A stretch of 64,000 nt of DNA, taken from the NCBI GenBank assembly GCA_021371935.1, contig JAJFVF010000013.1, positions 62,001 through 126,000 on the forward strand, in the 5' to 3' direction. Source of the DNA: a bacterium (GTDB lineage: Bacteria; Armatimonadota; UBA5829). This document shows positions 32,518 through 40,189 of this stretch, piece after piece (the first letter of the stretch is position 1; every line of letters starts with the position of its first letter). The position numbers and the translations under genes are program-made. A model generated the notes under the pieces. It saw only the letters and a program-made list of their open reading frames with translations. It was not told the DNA's origin and made no database searches.

Positions 32518-35500
32518 CTAGTAAACCACTATATCGTCTTGCTCCCTGGGCAGTATTGCGCGGCACACTGCGCCGGATATCAACTCGCACGAGACTATTC
32601 CGGTCACGGACACATAATCTCCCACCGCTGGCTCTGAAAGAGAACCGGATGTGACCCTGATAGTCGTGCCGGAACGGCTTTCGATATAGAAATATGTGGA
32701 TGAGGTGGATGTTACTTCGCCCCATGTGGTTGCCAGCAGTCCGATGTTGTTTGCGCCGTATGCGCCGGTGATTCCCGGTGTCTGAGCATTAAGCGCAGCG
32801 CCGCCCAGATAGTCGCCTCGAATTCCAAGCGGGGCAGGGGGATCATCAGTCGTGCCTAGATTGTAGAGTTCCGTGCAGATGATCTGGCGCTCACCGTCGG
32901 ATATCGATATGGGACCGATAACATTCACCAGACTGTCGCGAGTAATGGCCGCATCAGATATCACTCTAATCCCGCTCACCCTGTCGAGGTCCTCGATATA
33001 GAAGTAGCCTGAGAATGCACCAGTTACGGCTTTGTCTGCAAGTGAGACCGTTGTCCCGGCAGACAGACTCTTTGCCTCCGCGATTGTGTCCACTTCCTGA
33101 GCGGCTTGATCCTGCAATGTGACTGCGCATACGCCGTCGGAGTAATTGTATAGCCGTGAATATGTCATAAAGCCCTGGCTGCCTGAGTAGAATATCCTTG
33201 GTGCCAACTGCGGGATCAGGTTCGATACGAGCGCGATCTTCGGTGATGAAGACACTACACCGGTCGAATCGACAGTGGTGTAATATATGTCAGAGTTTGC
33301 TGAATCTGATGAGCGGTAGTCTTCCCATACGACTCTATATATCGACCCGTCCCAGCAAGCGCTCGGCTTGGATTTTGTCTTGGTCCCACTGTCGATACAA
33401 AGGCCGGAGGTGTCGAGGGCCGAGCCTGTTGTGGAGACCCTACACCCCGATATTCTGTTGATGTCCGACCATGTGACGAAATAATTGCCGCCGCCATAGC
33501 ATACGCTGGGTGTCGTTTCACTGTAAGTTATCTGCGGCATGGCGATTCCACCTGAGTCCTGCACGGTTCCCGAGGAGGTCACGCGCGTGCCGTATATCCG
33601 CGCTGACGAGCGGTAATCCTCCCAAACCACAAAGTAATTTGTGCCGTTTGAGGCGGTATAAGGGTTCAATTGGCTGCCGGTGGAGGTGCAGATTGTCGCG
33701 TTTGTAACTGTGCCGCTGGACGATACCACGGCGCCGTATATATCAGTATAGTAATTAGGCGAGACAGCCGATCTGGAATCCTCCCATGCCACAAAGAAGC
33801 TGGTTCCGTTGGATGTCGCACATGGGTCTGCTTGATCTTCCGAGGCCACAGATATTGAAAATGGTGATATGCTCAGTTTGTTAAGATTGGAATCCAAAAA
33901 CCAACCGCGAATATCCCATTCGGTGGATGAATATGTCTCATTGCCCGACCATACCACAAGATATTTTGTTCCGTTCCATGCTATCGACGGTTCGACCTGG
34001 TCGCCGTAATATGTGGAAGTGATATTTACTGGCTCGTCACACAGCGGCTCGCCATCATGAGATATCCTTGCAGCCATAATATCGCAGCTGCCGTTTACGC
34101 TTTGGGACCATACGACTGCGTATTCACTGCCATTATCGGCCACGGAGTAGTCATTCTCATCGTCGAGCGCCATGGATGTCGTATTACCTGCAGCGTTTTG
34201 CACCGATCCGCCGTTGGTTACGAGTGTGGTCAGCGCATCCGAGTCCGTCACGCTGAAACTGCTCCATCCCGCAACAAACGAGCTGTTTAATCCTGCCGCA
34301 CATCCACATGTCGCGCCCGCCATACCGGTCGATATTGCAATACCCGAAGCGTCGAGGACTGTGCCGCTTGTGTCGAGCCTGGCTCCGCGCATGGTCCTGT
34401 CCGAGCCCTTAGCGCGCCATAAGGCCAGCAGCCTGCTGCCATTATATTCGACACAGGGCATCTCCTCATCGCCGGACTGAGTAGATATCGCAATGCCGCC
34501 TTTGTCCAGAACGGAGGCTGCTGAACTTACCCTTGCTCCATATACATCGGACTCATCGTCTGAGTTTCTGTAATCTTCCCAGACGACCATGCATGTGGTG
34601 CCCATGCCACAGATACGCGGGTTCATCTGGATTCCCGGCGCTCCGGTCGACCCGGTCGACGTGCATGAGATCAGCACATCCCCCGTTAAACGGACGCCGA
34701 GCCGTGATACCCTGCAGCCGTATATGTCGGTATTGCTCGATGAATAATTTCTATAATCGCGCCAGACGACAATATAGTTGGTCCCGTTGTATGCCACATC
34801 CGGCATCTCGTCATTGTTGGCGGTCGTGGAGATGCCGTATCTTCTGCTAATAGTCCCGTCCGAGTTGACCTTGCAGCCATACACATCCAGCGAGGTGCTG
34901 ATTGTGTCCTGCCAGACCACCAGCCAGCTGCTCATGTCCGATGCAACTTTAGGGTAATACTGATTGGCGGTCGATCCAGACAGAAGAATTCCCTGAGGAT
35001 CGAGCACTTCGCCGTTTGGTCGGACCCTGCAGCCGTATATGTGCTGTAGAGAATTCCGCCTATCCGCCCAGACCACAAGATATTCGGTGCCGTTCCAGGC
35101 GACATCCGGTGTAAGTTGTTTGCCCGAGGATGTGGATATCGGTATGCCGAGCACATCGATAATTTCGCCGCTCGAACTGATCCTGCAGCCGAATATGTCC
35201 GAATCATCGGGACCACGTGTGTCCGACCAGACTGCAAGGTAGCCATTACTGCCCGCAGCAATGCTCATTGATTCCTGAGTTCCCGGCGCAGCGCCGTATG
35301 TCGGGCAGACCAGTGTTTCATTGCCGACAACAGGGTCCACCTGTATCGGGAATTTTGCGCTGGATATAAAATTGTAAGGGATACATATTTTCAGACTATT
35401 GCCGCTGATTTGTGGAAGACACGCGAACTTTTTACCTGCACTGTCTATCACTGTGACCCTGCCGTAAGTAAGCGCCACATGACCATTTTTATCGGTAAAG

Positions 35501-35901
35501 ATTATGCCGAAAGGTGAGGTTCGTGGAGTGTGTGGGGAATATATCTCGCCTTCGATAATAACGTCGCCTATACTCTTCGGCTTGTAATTTATGACCCATG
35601 TCTGCTCCACGCCCTTATCCAGAGCGCTGTAGCTTTCGGATATGATATTGCCGTAATAATAGCAGACTGCATCATGCGCAGTTTTTACTTCAGGATCGCC
35701 TTTGAAGATAATCCGCTTTGCGCCCAACTGCAGGCTATGGAATGCGTATTTGAAATCAGCATTACGCGATGATCTGGAAAGATATCGAAACTCACCATTC
35801 GAAAATTCGGCACTGTAGCATTTGTGTTTAAATGACTGAACTGCTTGTGCTTGAGTGTTGCACAGACAGACAATTGTGAGAAGCAGGGTTAATCGCAACA
35901 T
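32518..35901 (-). CDS. Secreted 14-unit beta-propeller-type repeat protein with OB-fold-like C-terminus
   Basis: A 1127-residue exported protein. After a signal peptide (MLRLTLLLTIVCLCNTQAQA) and a domain of about 190 residues, I count 14 tandem units. Each has a core like WNGTEYLVVWADRR followed by DIYGCRVS-type and GIxIS-type segments, 50-60 residues apart. The units probably form one or two propellers. The last 200 residues hold two OB-fold-like units (YFYIEDLDRVSGIRV and YFYIESRSGTTIRV). ATG 35901 follows AAGGAGG by 11 bases. It probably binds polymer or matrix outside the cell; the ligand is unknown. Confidence 0.8.
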   Translation of the reverse strand: MLRLTLLLTIVCLCNTQAQAVQSFKHKCYSAEFSNGEFRYLSRSSRNADFKYAFHSLQLGAKRIIFKGDPEVKTAHDAVCYYYGNIISESYSALDKGVEQTWVINYKPKSIGDVIIEGEIYSPHTPRTSPFGIIFTDKNGHVALTYGRVTVIDSAGKKFACLPQISGNSLKICIPYNFISSAKFPIQVDPVVGNETLVCPTYGAAPGTQESMSIAAGSNGYLAVWSDTRGPDDSDIFGCRISSSGEIIDVLGIPISTSSGKQLTPDVAWNGTEYLVVWADRRNSLQHIYGCRVRPNGEVLDPQGILLSGSTANQYYPKVASDMSSWLVVWQDTISTSLDVYGCKVNSDGTISRRYGISTTANNDEMPDVAYNGTNYIVVWRDYRNYSSSNTDIYGCRVSRLGVRLTGDVLISCTSTGSTGAPGIQMNPRICGMGTTCMVVWEDYRNSDDESDVYGARVSSAASVLDKGGIAISTQSGDEEMPCVEYNGSRLLALWRAKGSDRTMRGARLDTSGTVLDASGIAISTGMAGATCGCAAGLNSSFVAGWSSFSVTDSDALTTLVTNGGSVQNAAGNTTSMALDDENDYSVADNGSEYAVVWSQSVNGSCDIMAARISHDGEPLCDEPVNITSTYYGDQVEPSIAWNGTKYLVVWSGNETYSSTEWDIRGWFLDSNLNKLSISPFSISVASEDQADPCATSNGTSFFVAWEDSRSAVSPNYYTDIYGAVVSSSGTVTNATICTSTGSQLNPYTASNGTNYFVVWEDYRSSARIYGTRVTSSGTVQDSGGIAMPQITYSETTPSVCYGGGNYFVTWSDINRISGCRVSTTGSALDTSGLCIDSGTKTKSKPSACWDGSIYRVVWEDYRSSDSANSDIYYTTVDSTGVVSSSPKIALVSNLIPQLAPRIFYSGSQGFMTYSRLYNYSDGVCAVTLQDQAAQEVDTIAEAKSLSAGTTVSLADKAVTGAFSGYFYIEDLDRVSGIRVISDAAITRDSLVNVIGPISISDGERQIICTELYNLGTTDDPPAPLGIRGDYLGGAALNAQTPGITGAYGANNIGLLATTWGEVTSTSSTYFYIESRSGTTIRVTSGSLSEPAVGDYVSVTGIVSCELISGAVCRAILPREQDDIVVY

Positions 35902-36229
35902 AGGTCTTGTGTCCTCCTTTGCCGTTGGGCTTGAGGGCGTGACATTACGCCCGGCTGCCGATGCCACATCGAAGTATACCCGTCTGCCTGCCATGAAAAC
36001 CTGAGTTATGAAATTATTATTTAGTACGGTAATTAAGCTCAACATTTATTGTGCATGAGTTTATATTAAACTACGCCATTTATGCCAGCTCAGGCGAAAT
36101 ATGGCACGCATCTTGCACGTCATAAGGCAAGTGAGTAGGATGTATGACAGGTGCATTCGCTTATTGATGGGCCAGCACATAATCGTTTGAATTCCTGACA
36201 GCTCAGCAGCCAAAGGAGGGCGATGTCTG
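35902..36229. other. 328-base divergent intergenic region
   Basis: It holds the leader of the repeat-protein gene (minus strand) and the sigma-54 promoter of the PEP-CTERM gene (36102-36117). The A/T-rich part 36005-36070 could hold minus-strand promoter elements, but none is close to consensus. No repeat-family member is visible here. Confidence 0.5.
36102..36117 (+). promoter_or_regulatory. Sigma-54 (RpoN) promoter of PEP-CTERM gene
   Basis: TGGCACGCATCTTGCA matches the -24/-12 consensus TGGCACG-N4-TTGCA at every fixed position, with GG (36103-36104) and GC (36115-36116) ten bases apart. Transcription would begin near 36128, leaving about 100 bases of leader. An enhancer-binding protein site should lie upstream. 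Confidence 0.8.
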
Positions 36230-36745
36230 ATGCGAGCGTTAATTATCGCCGCGATATTGATTGTCTGCTGCGGTCCGGCGATGTGCCAGGCAATAGGCGC
36301 ACAGCAATATAGTGCACTTGTTATGGGACAGCCGGTAGATATAGGTGACCCGAGCGCATGGGTCTACACACTGACAAACACAAGCGCGAGCGCAAACTAT
36401 ACAATCTGGCTCCTTGCGATCGAAGTTGACGAATCGACGGACGTTCTCAATGTGTCTTCACCGTCGGGATGGGCATGTGACACCAGCGTGCCTCACTTCA
36501 TCAGTTGGATGTATGTGACGAATGAGCTATACGCTGGGGAGAGTGAGAATGGGTTCCAGGCGGAGTATAGTGCTGCGCCTGCATATCAGTCATGGACAGT
36601 AATGTTCAATAACATCGATAATCCGGGTGAAAGCCCGAGTGAGTTCGGCGTGCTGGAGACGGCTGTGCCGGAACCTGCTAGTATGATTGCTATGTTGGTG
36701 GGGATTACATCCCTTGTCGGAGTAAAGATGCGAAGGCGAGTCTAG
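36230..36745 (+). CDS. PEP-CTERM sorting-domain surface protein (sigma-54 controlled)
   Basis: A 171-residue secreted protein with a signal peptide (MRALIIAAILIVCCGPAMCQA), a short beta-rich domain and the sorting tail VPEPASMIAMLVG ... KMRRRV. ATG 36230 has AAGGAGGG nine bases upstream; ATG 36223 is in another frame. Its promoter is of the sigma-54 type, unlike two of the other PEP-CTERM genes, whose promoters are of the sigma-70 type. A terminator follows at once, so it is monocistronic. Confidence 0.88.
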   Translation: MRALIIAAILIVCCGPAMCQAIGAQQYSALVMGQPVDIGDPSAWVYTLTNTSASANYTIWLLAIEVDESTDVLNVSSPSGWACDTSVPHFISWMYVTNELYAGESENGFQAEYSAAPAYQSWTVMFNNIDNPGESPSEFGVLETAVPEPASMIAMLVGITSLVGVKMRRRV

Positions 36746-36751
36746 TGTGAT

Positions 36752-36780
36752 GATAGCCCGGTTAATAATGCCGGGCTATC
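36752..36780 (+). terminator. Hairpin after PEP-CTERM gene
   Basis: GATAGCCCGG (36752-36761) pairs with CCGGGCTATC (36771-36780), followed by TTATCATATTT. It separates the gene from the convergent SPFH gene. Confidence 0.75.
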
Positions 36781-36789
36781 TTATCATAT

Positions 36790-37689
36790 TTACTGACCGT
36801 TTCTGAGCAGTGAGTTGATATCTATTATCACACCATTGCCTGCACCGCCGGAGACGGTCGGAACATGGCCGTCCCACTTCTCTATCCATTCGCGCGCAAG
36901 CACTTTTGAACCACCTTGCGCCTGAAGCGCCTGTGCATTTAGTTTGGCTGCTTCCGCCGCGCCCTTTGCCATAGTTACTTCAGTCTGCCTTTCCAGTTCC
37001 GCCTTCTGCAAAATGTATTTCTGTTTCTCAGCCTCCTGCTGAGCGACCTGTTTAGCCTCAATTGCGGCATTAAATTCAGTTGAGAAATTGAAGTTTGTTA
37101 TGGAGAGCCCCGCCGGCTCAACAATTAAATCATATACACTCAGACGTTTGGTGATATCTTCTTCGACACCGGTCTTAACGGCCGCTCTATGCTTAATAAG
37201 TTCTTCAGCCGTATACTGGGCAGTCACCATCTTAATGGACTCCTGCACAGCCGGATCGATTATTCTCGACTTATAGTCAATTCCCACAGATTTATAGAGA
37301 TCACCCACGCGTGCTGGGTCTATGTGAAAGTTAAGCGCCAGCGATGTTGTTACTATCTGCAAGTCCTTGGATGCTGCAGTCGCCTCTGAGGCTTCTTTTT
37401 GTGTCCTGACTTCCATAAGTTCAACTGAATTTACATACGGGACGATGAAACTTATACCTTCGTTCAGCGTTCCCCTTACAGCTCCGAAACGCATCTTTAC
37501 ACCGCGGTAACCTGCAGGCACGATGACGATGGATGCTGACAGCAAGCCGCCGATCACCATTACAATGGCCAGAATCCTGGTTGCCCATGCCCAGGGTCTC
37601 AAATTGATATTATCGCTGGTTTCCTTGTGAAAGCGTCTGAGCATAAACGAGACCATAAATAAGATCAAACCAAGCCATACAAATCCCAT
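36790..37689 (-). CDS. SPFH/prohibitin-family membrane protein
   Basis: A 299-residue protein. Two N-terminal membrane helices (about residues 1-18 and 36-58) precede the prohibitin signature (VPAGYRGVKMRFGAVRGTLNEGISFIVPYV). A coiled-coil region follows (IEAKQVAQQEAEKQKYILQKAELERQ, near 200-250). These proteins form ring-like scaffolds on the inner membrane and often control FtsH-type proteolysis. ATG 37689 has AGGAGG six bases upstream; GTG 37710 and ATG 37695 are in frame but badly spaced. It is a single gene. Confidence 0.88.
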   Translation of the reverse strand: MGFVWLGLILFMVSFMLRRFHKETSDNINLRPWAWATRILAIVMVIGGLLSASIVIVPAGYRGVKMRFGAVRGTLNEGISFIVPYVNSVELMEVRTQKEASEATAASKDLQIVTTSLALNFHIDPARVGDLYKSVGIDYKSRIIDPAVQESIKMVTAQYTAEELIKHRAAVKTGVEEDITKRLSVYDLIVEPAGLSITNFNFSTEFNAAIEAKQVAQQEAEKQKYILQKAELERQTEVTMAKGAAEAAKLNAQALQAQGGSKVLAREWIEKWDGHVPTVSGGAGNGVIIDINSLLRNGQ

Positions 37690-37780
37690 TACCATCCTCC
37701 TTGCGACCACAGTTTGTCGCAGAATATAATTCGTCGTTGTTTTGCACTAGTCCTTTAGGATGATTTCAAGAATCTACTTG

Positions 37781-37812
37781 AAAAAATGGCCTGTGATCCA
37801 GATCACAGGCCA
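37781..37812 (-). terminator. Terminator of PEP-CTERM gene (minus strand)
   Basis: TGGCCTGTGA and TCACAGGCCA form a strong stem (37787-37812), and T6 follows on the minus strand (37786-37781). Confidence 0.88.
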
Positions 37813-37841
37813 TAAGAACACTATACTATATAAAAAACAGG

Positions 37842-38447
37842 TTATGCCTTCTTGCGTCGGGCTATGCTAAATCCACAAGCCAATATGCCGCTCATAATGA
37901 CTATGATTGATGACGGTTCGGGAACAGTTGCATCCAGAATAAGTTTTGCCGAAGAAAGGATGCCATATGGGTTCGTGCCCGTAGCGCCGCCTGCGATATT
38001 CGATGGCACAAATTCCACATAAATAGTACCTTTGCCATCCAAGAGAAAGTCCCAGGGCACTACATTGTATCTGTCGAACGGCTCAAAAGCATCGGTTTGT
38101 GAAAAGCTCTCACAACTTGGGTATGTTGTTGTGCCCAGTGTAGATGTGCCTGCATCCCAAGCCGTGCTGCTGCTGGGTCCATTTATTCCTATATAAAACA
38201 TACCGCCCCAAGGGCCGCTGAAACCTTCCGTCAAATTATAGTAGTATCCGGGATAAACCGCGCCGGACCACTCAATACTCATGCCGGATATGCTAGTAAA
38301 CTCCCGGCCAAAGTCAATGTTGAAATATCTGGCAGACCCATAATAATATCCTGCTGCGGGGATCGTCAGTTCATATGTTCCTGCATATGCAATCCCGACA
38401 CTGCAGGCAATAAGCAGTAACACTGCAACTAACATCATTTTTCTCAT
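37842..38447 (-). CDS. PEP-CTERM sorting-domain surface protein
   Basis: A 201-residue secreted protein with a signal peptide (MRKMMLVAVLLLIACSVGIAYA) and an aromatic-rich beta domain (AAGYYYGSARYFNIDFG). The sorting tail is VPEPSSIIVIMSG ... ARRKKA. A GGAAGGGG ribosome site precedes ATG 38447. It has its own consensus sigma-70 promoter (38497-38525) and terminator (37781-37812). It is one of four exosortase substrates here. Confidence 0.88.
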   Translation of the reverse strand: MRKMMLVAVLLLIACSVGIAYAGTYELTIPAAGYYYGSARYFNIDFGREFTSISGMSIEWSGAVYPGYYYNLTEGFSGPWGGMFYIGINGPSSSTAWDAGTSTLGTTTYPSCESFSQTDAFEPFDRYNVVPWDFLLDGKGTIYVEFVPSNIAGGATGTNPYGILSSAKLILDATVPEPSSIIVIMSGILACGFSIARRKKA

Positions 38448-38496
38448 ACTTTTACCCCTTCCAATATTATCGATCTTTTGCTTTTCATTCTATTGC

Positions 38497-38525
38497 AATA
38501 TATATTATTAGTGCTTGGTTGTCAA
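38497..38525 (-). promoter_or_regulatory. Sigma-70-type promoter of PEP-CTERM gene
   Basis: On the minus strand TTGACA (38525-38520), a 17-base spacer and TATATT (38502-38497). Transcription would start near 38490, about 40 bases before the ATG. Confidence 0.8.
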
Positions 38526-38562
38526 CGGTTAATTTATATGATTTATTGTATGAATGCTTATC

Positions 38563-38640
38563 TAACCCGGATTATGCATAAAGCGCATAATCCATGTCTC
38601 CGGGAGCATTATTCACGTTTCTCGTGAATAATGCGGGCTA
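38563..38640. repeat. 78-bp double-hairpin element, copy 3 (inverted)
   Basis: It reads TAACCCG at one end and CGGGCTA at the other, with the GCATTATTCACG hairpin on the right and the ATTATGC hairpin on the left. It has the same length and content as copy 2 in reverse orientation. Confidence 0.88.
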
Positions 38641-38719
38641 ACACCATAGGGCAGACAAACCGATAATACCTTTAGAACTCCGTAATTTTACGGGTATGCA
38701 AAAGAATGGGGTAACTCTC

Positions 38720-39856
38720 ATGAAAGCGATAATATTGGCGGGTGGAAGACCAACACAGTTCCATTGCTATGCGTCCGATTGTCCGAAGCCGATGGCTCCA
38801 TTGTTCGACAGACCAGTGATGGAACACACCATAAATCTGCTCCGCAAGCACGGTATAGAGGATATAATAGCTGCCATATCGCGAGATGGGCAGGATATAA
38901 TAGATTACTTTGGCAATGGTGCCCGCTGGGGCGTGAATATCAACTACTGCATAGAAAATGAACCTCTTGGGACGGCTGGAGCCGTGAAACAGGCTCGAAA
39001 GATGATCGACGGCACATTTTTAGTCATTCATGGCGACATAGTGACCGATTTCGATCTTGCCGACGCAATAAGGAAGCACAAAAAGTCCTCCGCAATCGCC
39101 ACTATCTTGCTTGCCGAGGTCAATGAACCGACTCAGTTCGGCGTTGTCGGGTGTGATGAGTCAGCTAATGTGACACGGATTCTTGAGAAGCCCAAATCGA
39201 CCGAAGTATTTACAAATATGGTCTCGACCGGTATATATATACTCGAACCCGAAGTGATGAGCTGTATACCTTATGATGCGTCATGCGATTTTTCCAGAAA
39301 AGTTTTCCCGGCGATGCTTGCGAACCGTGAGTCGATTAAAGCATTATCGCCTGCCGGATACTGGTGTGACGTGGGAGATGCGGGTCAATATCGAAACGTA
39401 CATTTCGACGCACTGACAGGAAAACTAATGCTCGATCTGCCGGCCACGCACATAGGCGAGGGGATATGGATTGGTGAAAGGGCTGTTGTGGACCCGAGTG
39501 TGGAGATATCCGCGCCGGTCTACATAGGCGCTGGTGCCAGTATCGGAAGAGGCGCAATAATCGGCAGCCGCACAGTGGTTGGTGAAGGCAGTGTGGTCGA
39601 TGATTATGCACAAGTCTCGCACAGCGTAATTGGGAGTGGCTCATTTGTCGGTCGCGATTGCCGCATCAGCAGTTGCATTGTGGGCGGCGGCTATAGTATC
39701 ACTGAAGGCGATGGGCTATCTGATCAGATGTTGATTTCCAATATCCACTACTCAAAGCCGACAGTCGAAAGCTCTCCCACGATTCCAACAACTCCATCAA
39801 AGCGCGGAATGGAGAGTCGTAAGATCGAAGCCGGTGTCGTGATAAGACGAGAATGA
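38720..39856 (+). CDS. Sugar-phosphate nucleotidyltransferase-like protein with left-handed beta-helix; altered active-site motif
   Basis: A 378-residue protein. Residues 1-230 have the nucleotidyltransferase fold (MKAIILAGG, PKPMAPLFDRPVMEHTINLL, FLVIHGDIVTDFD, GVVGCDESANVTRILEKP). Residues about 245-335 are hexapeptide repeats. GDP-mannose or dTDP-glucose pyrophosphorylases normally read GGxGTRLxPLT after LA. Here it is GGRPTQFHCYASDC, so the catalytic Arg of GxGTR is missing. It may be a regulatory paralogue or act differently. ATG 38720 opens the first strand; an in-frame ATG lies at 38696. Confidence 0.8.
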   Translation: MKAIILAGGRPTQFHCYASDCPKPMAPLFDRPVMEHTINLLRKHGIEDIIAAISRDGQDIIDYFGNGARWGVNINYCIENEPLGTAGAVKQARKMIDGTFLVIHGDIVTDFDLADAIRKHKKSSAIATILLAEVNEPTQFGVVGCDESANVTRILEKPKSTEVFTNMVSTGIYILEPEVMSCIPYDASCDFSRKVFPAMLANRESIKALSPAGYWCDVGDAGQYRNVHFDALTGKLMLDLPATHIGEGIWIGERAVVDPSVEISAPVYIGAGASIGRGAIIGSRTVVGEGSVVDDYAQVSHSVIGSGSFVGRDCRISSCIVGGGYSITEGDGLSDQMLISNIHYSKPTVESSPTIPTTPSKRGMESRKIEAGVVIRRE

Positions 39857-39939
39857 AAAATAATTGCGGAGATGTCGACTCATAAATTCAGCATCTCCGC
39901 AATTGGAAAATTGTTGACATAGTCCGTGAGCTATGCAGA

Positions 39940-40149
39940 CTATGATCCCTCTCTCCAGCAACCGGTTACCTGATCCGTACATTTGGTCAAGTCTTCCTGG
40001 TTTGAATTCTCAATATCATATCCACGCTCACACTCCCACCTTATGAACCTCTTTTCGGGAAAAGGTGATTTATGCGATGTCTGAAGTTTATATCTTGCTC
40101 TCATATGGCGGCAAGCACCCTGTACTGGTTCGATCTCTGTCTGTGACAT
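39940..40149 (-). CDS. Small Cys-containing protein of unknown function
   Basis: A 69-residue protein with a strong GGAGG nine bases before ATG 40149. It has four Cys (near residues 13, 40, 57 and 64) and the features RWECERG, NSNQEDLTKC and GCW, so it may bind metal or form disulfides. No signal peptide is present. I do not recognise the family. It lies downstream of the outer-membrane barrel gene on the same strand (40-base gap) and may be co-transcribed with it. Confidence 0.55.
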   Translation of the reverse strand: MSQTEIEPVQGACRHMRARYKLQTSHKSPFPEKRFIRWECERGYDIENSNQEDLTKCTDQVTGCWREGS

Positions 40150-40189
40150 ATAATAAATCCTCCATTGGATGAATGTTCGATGATTACGT

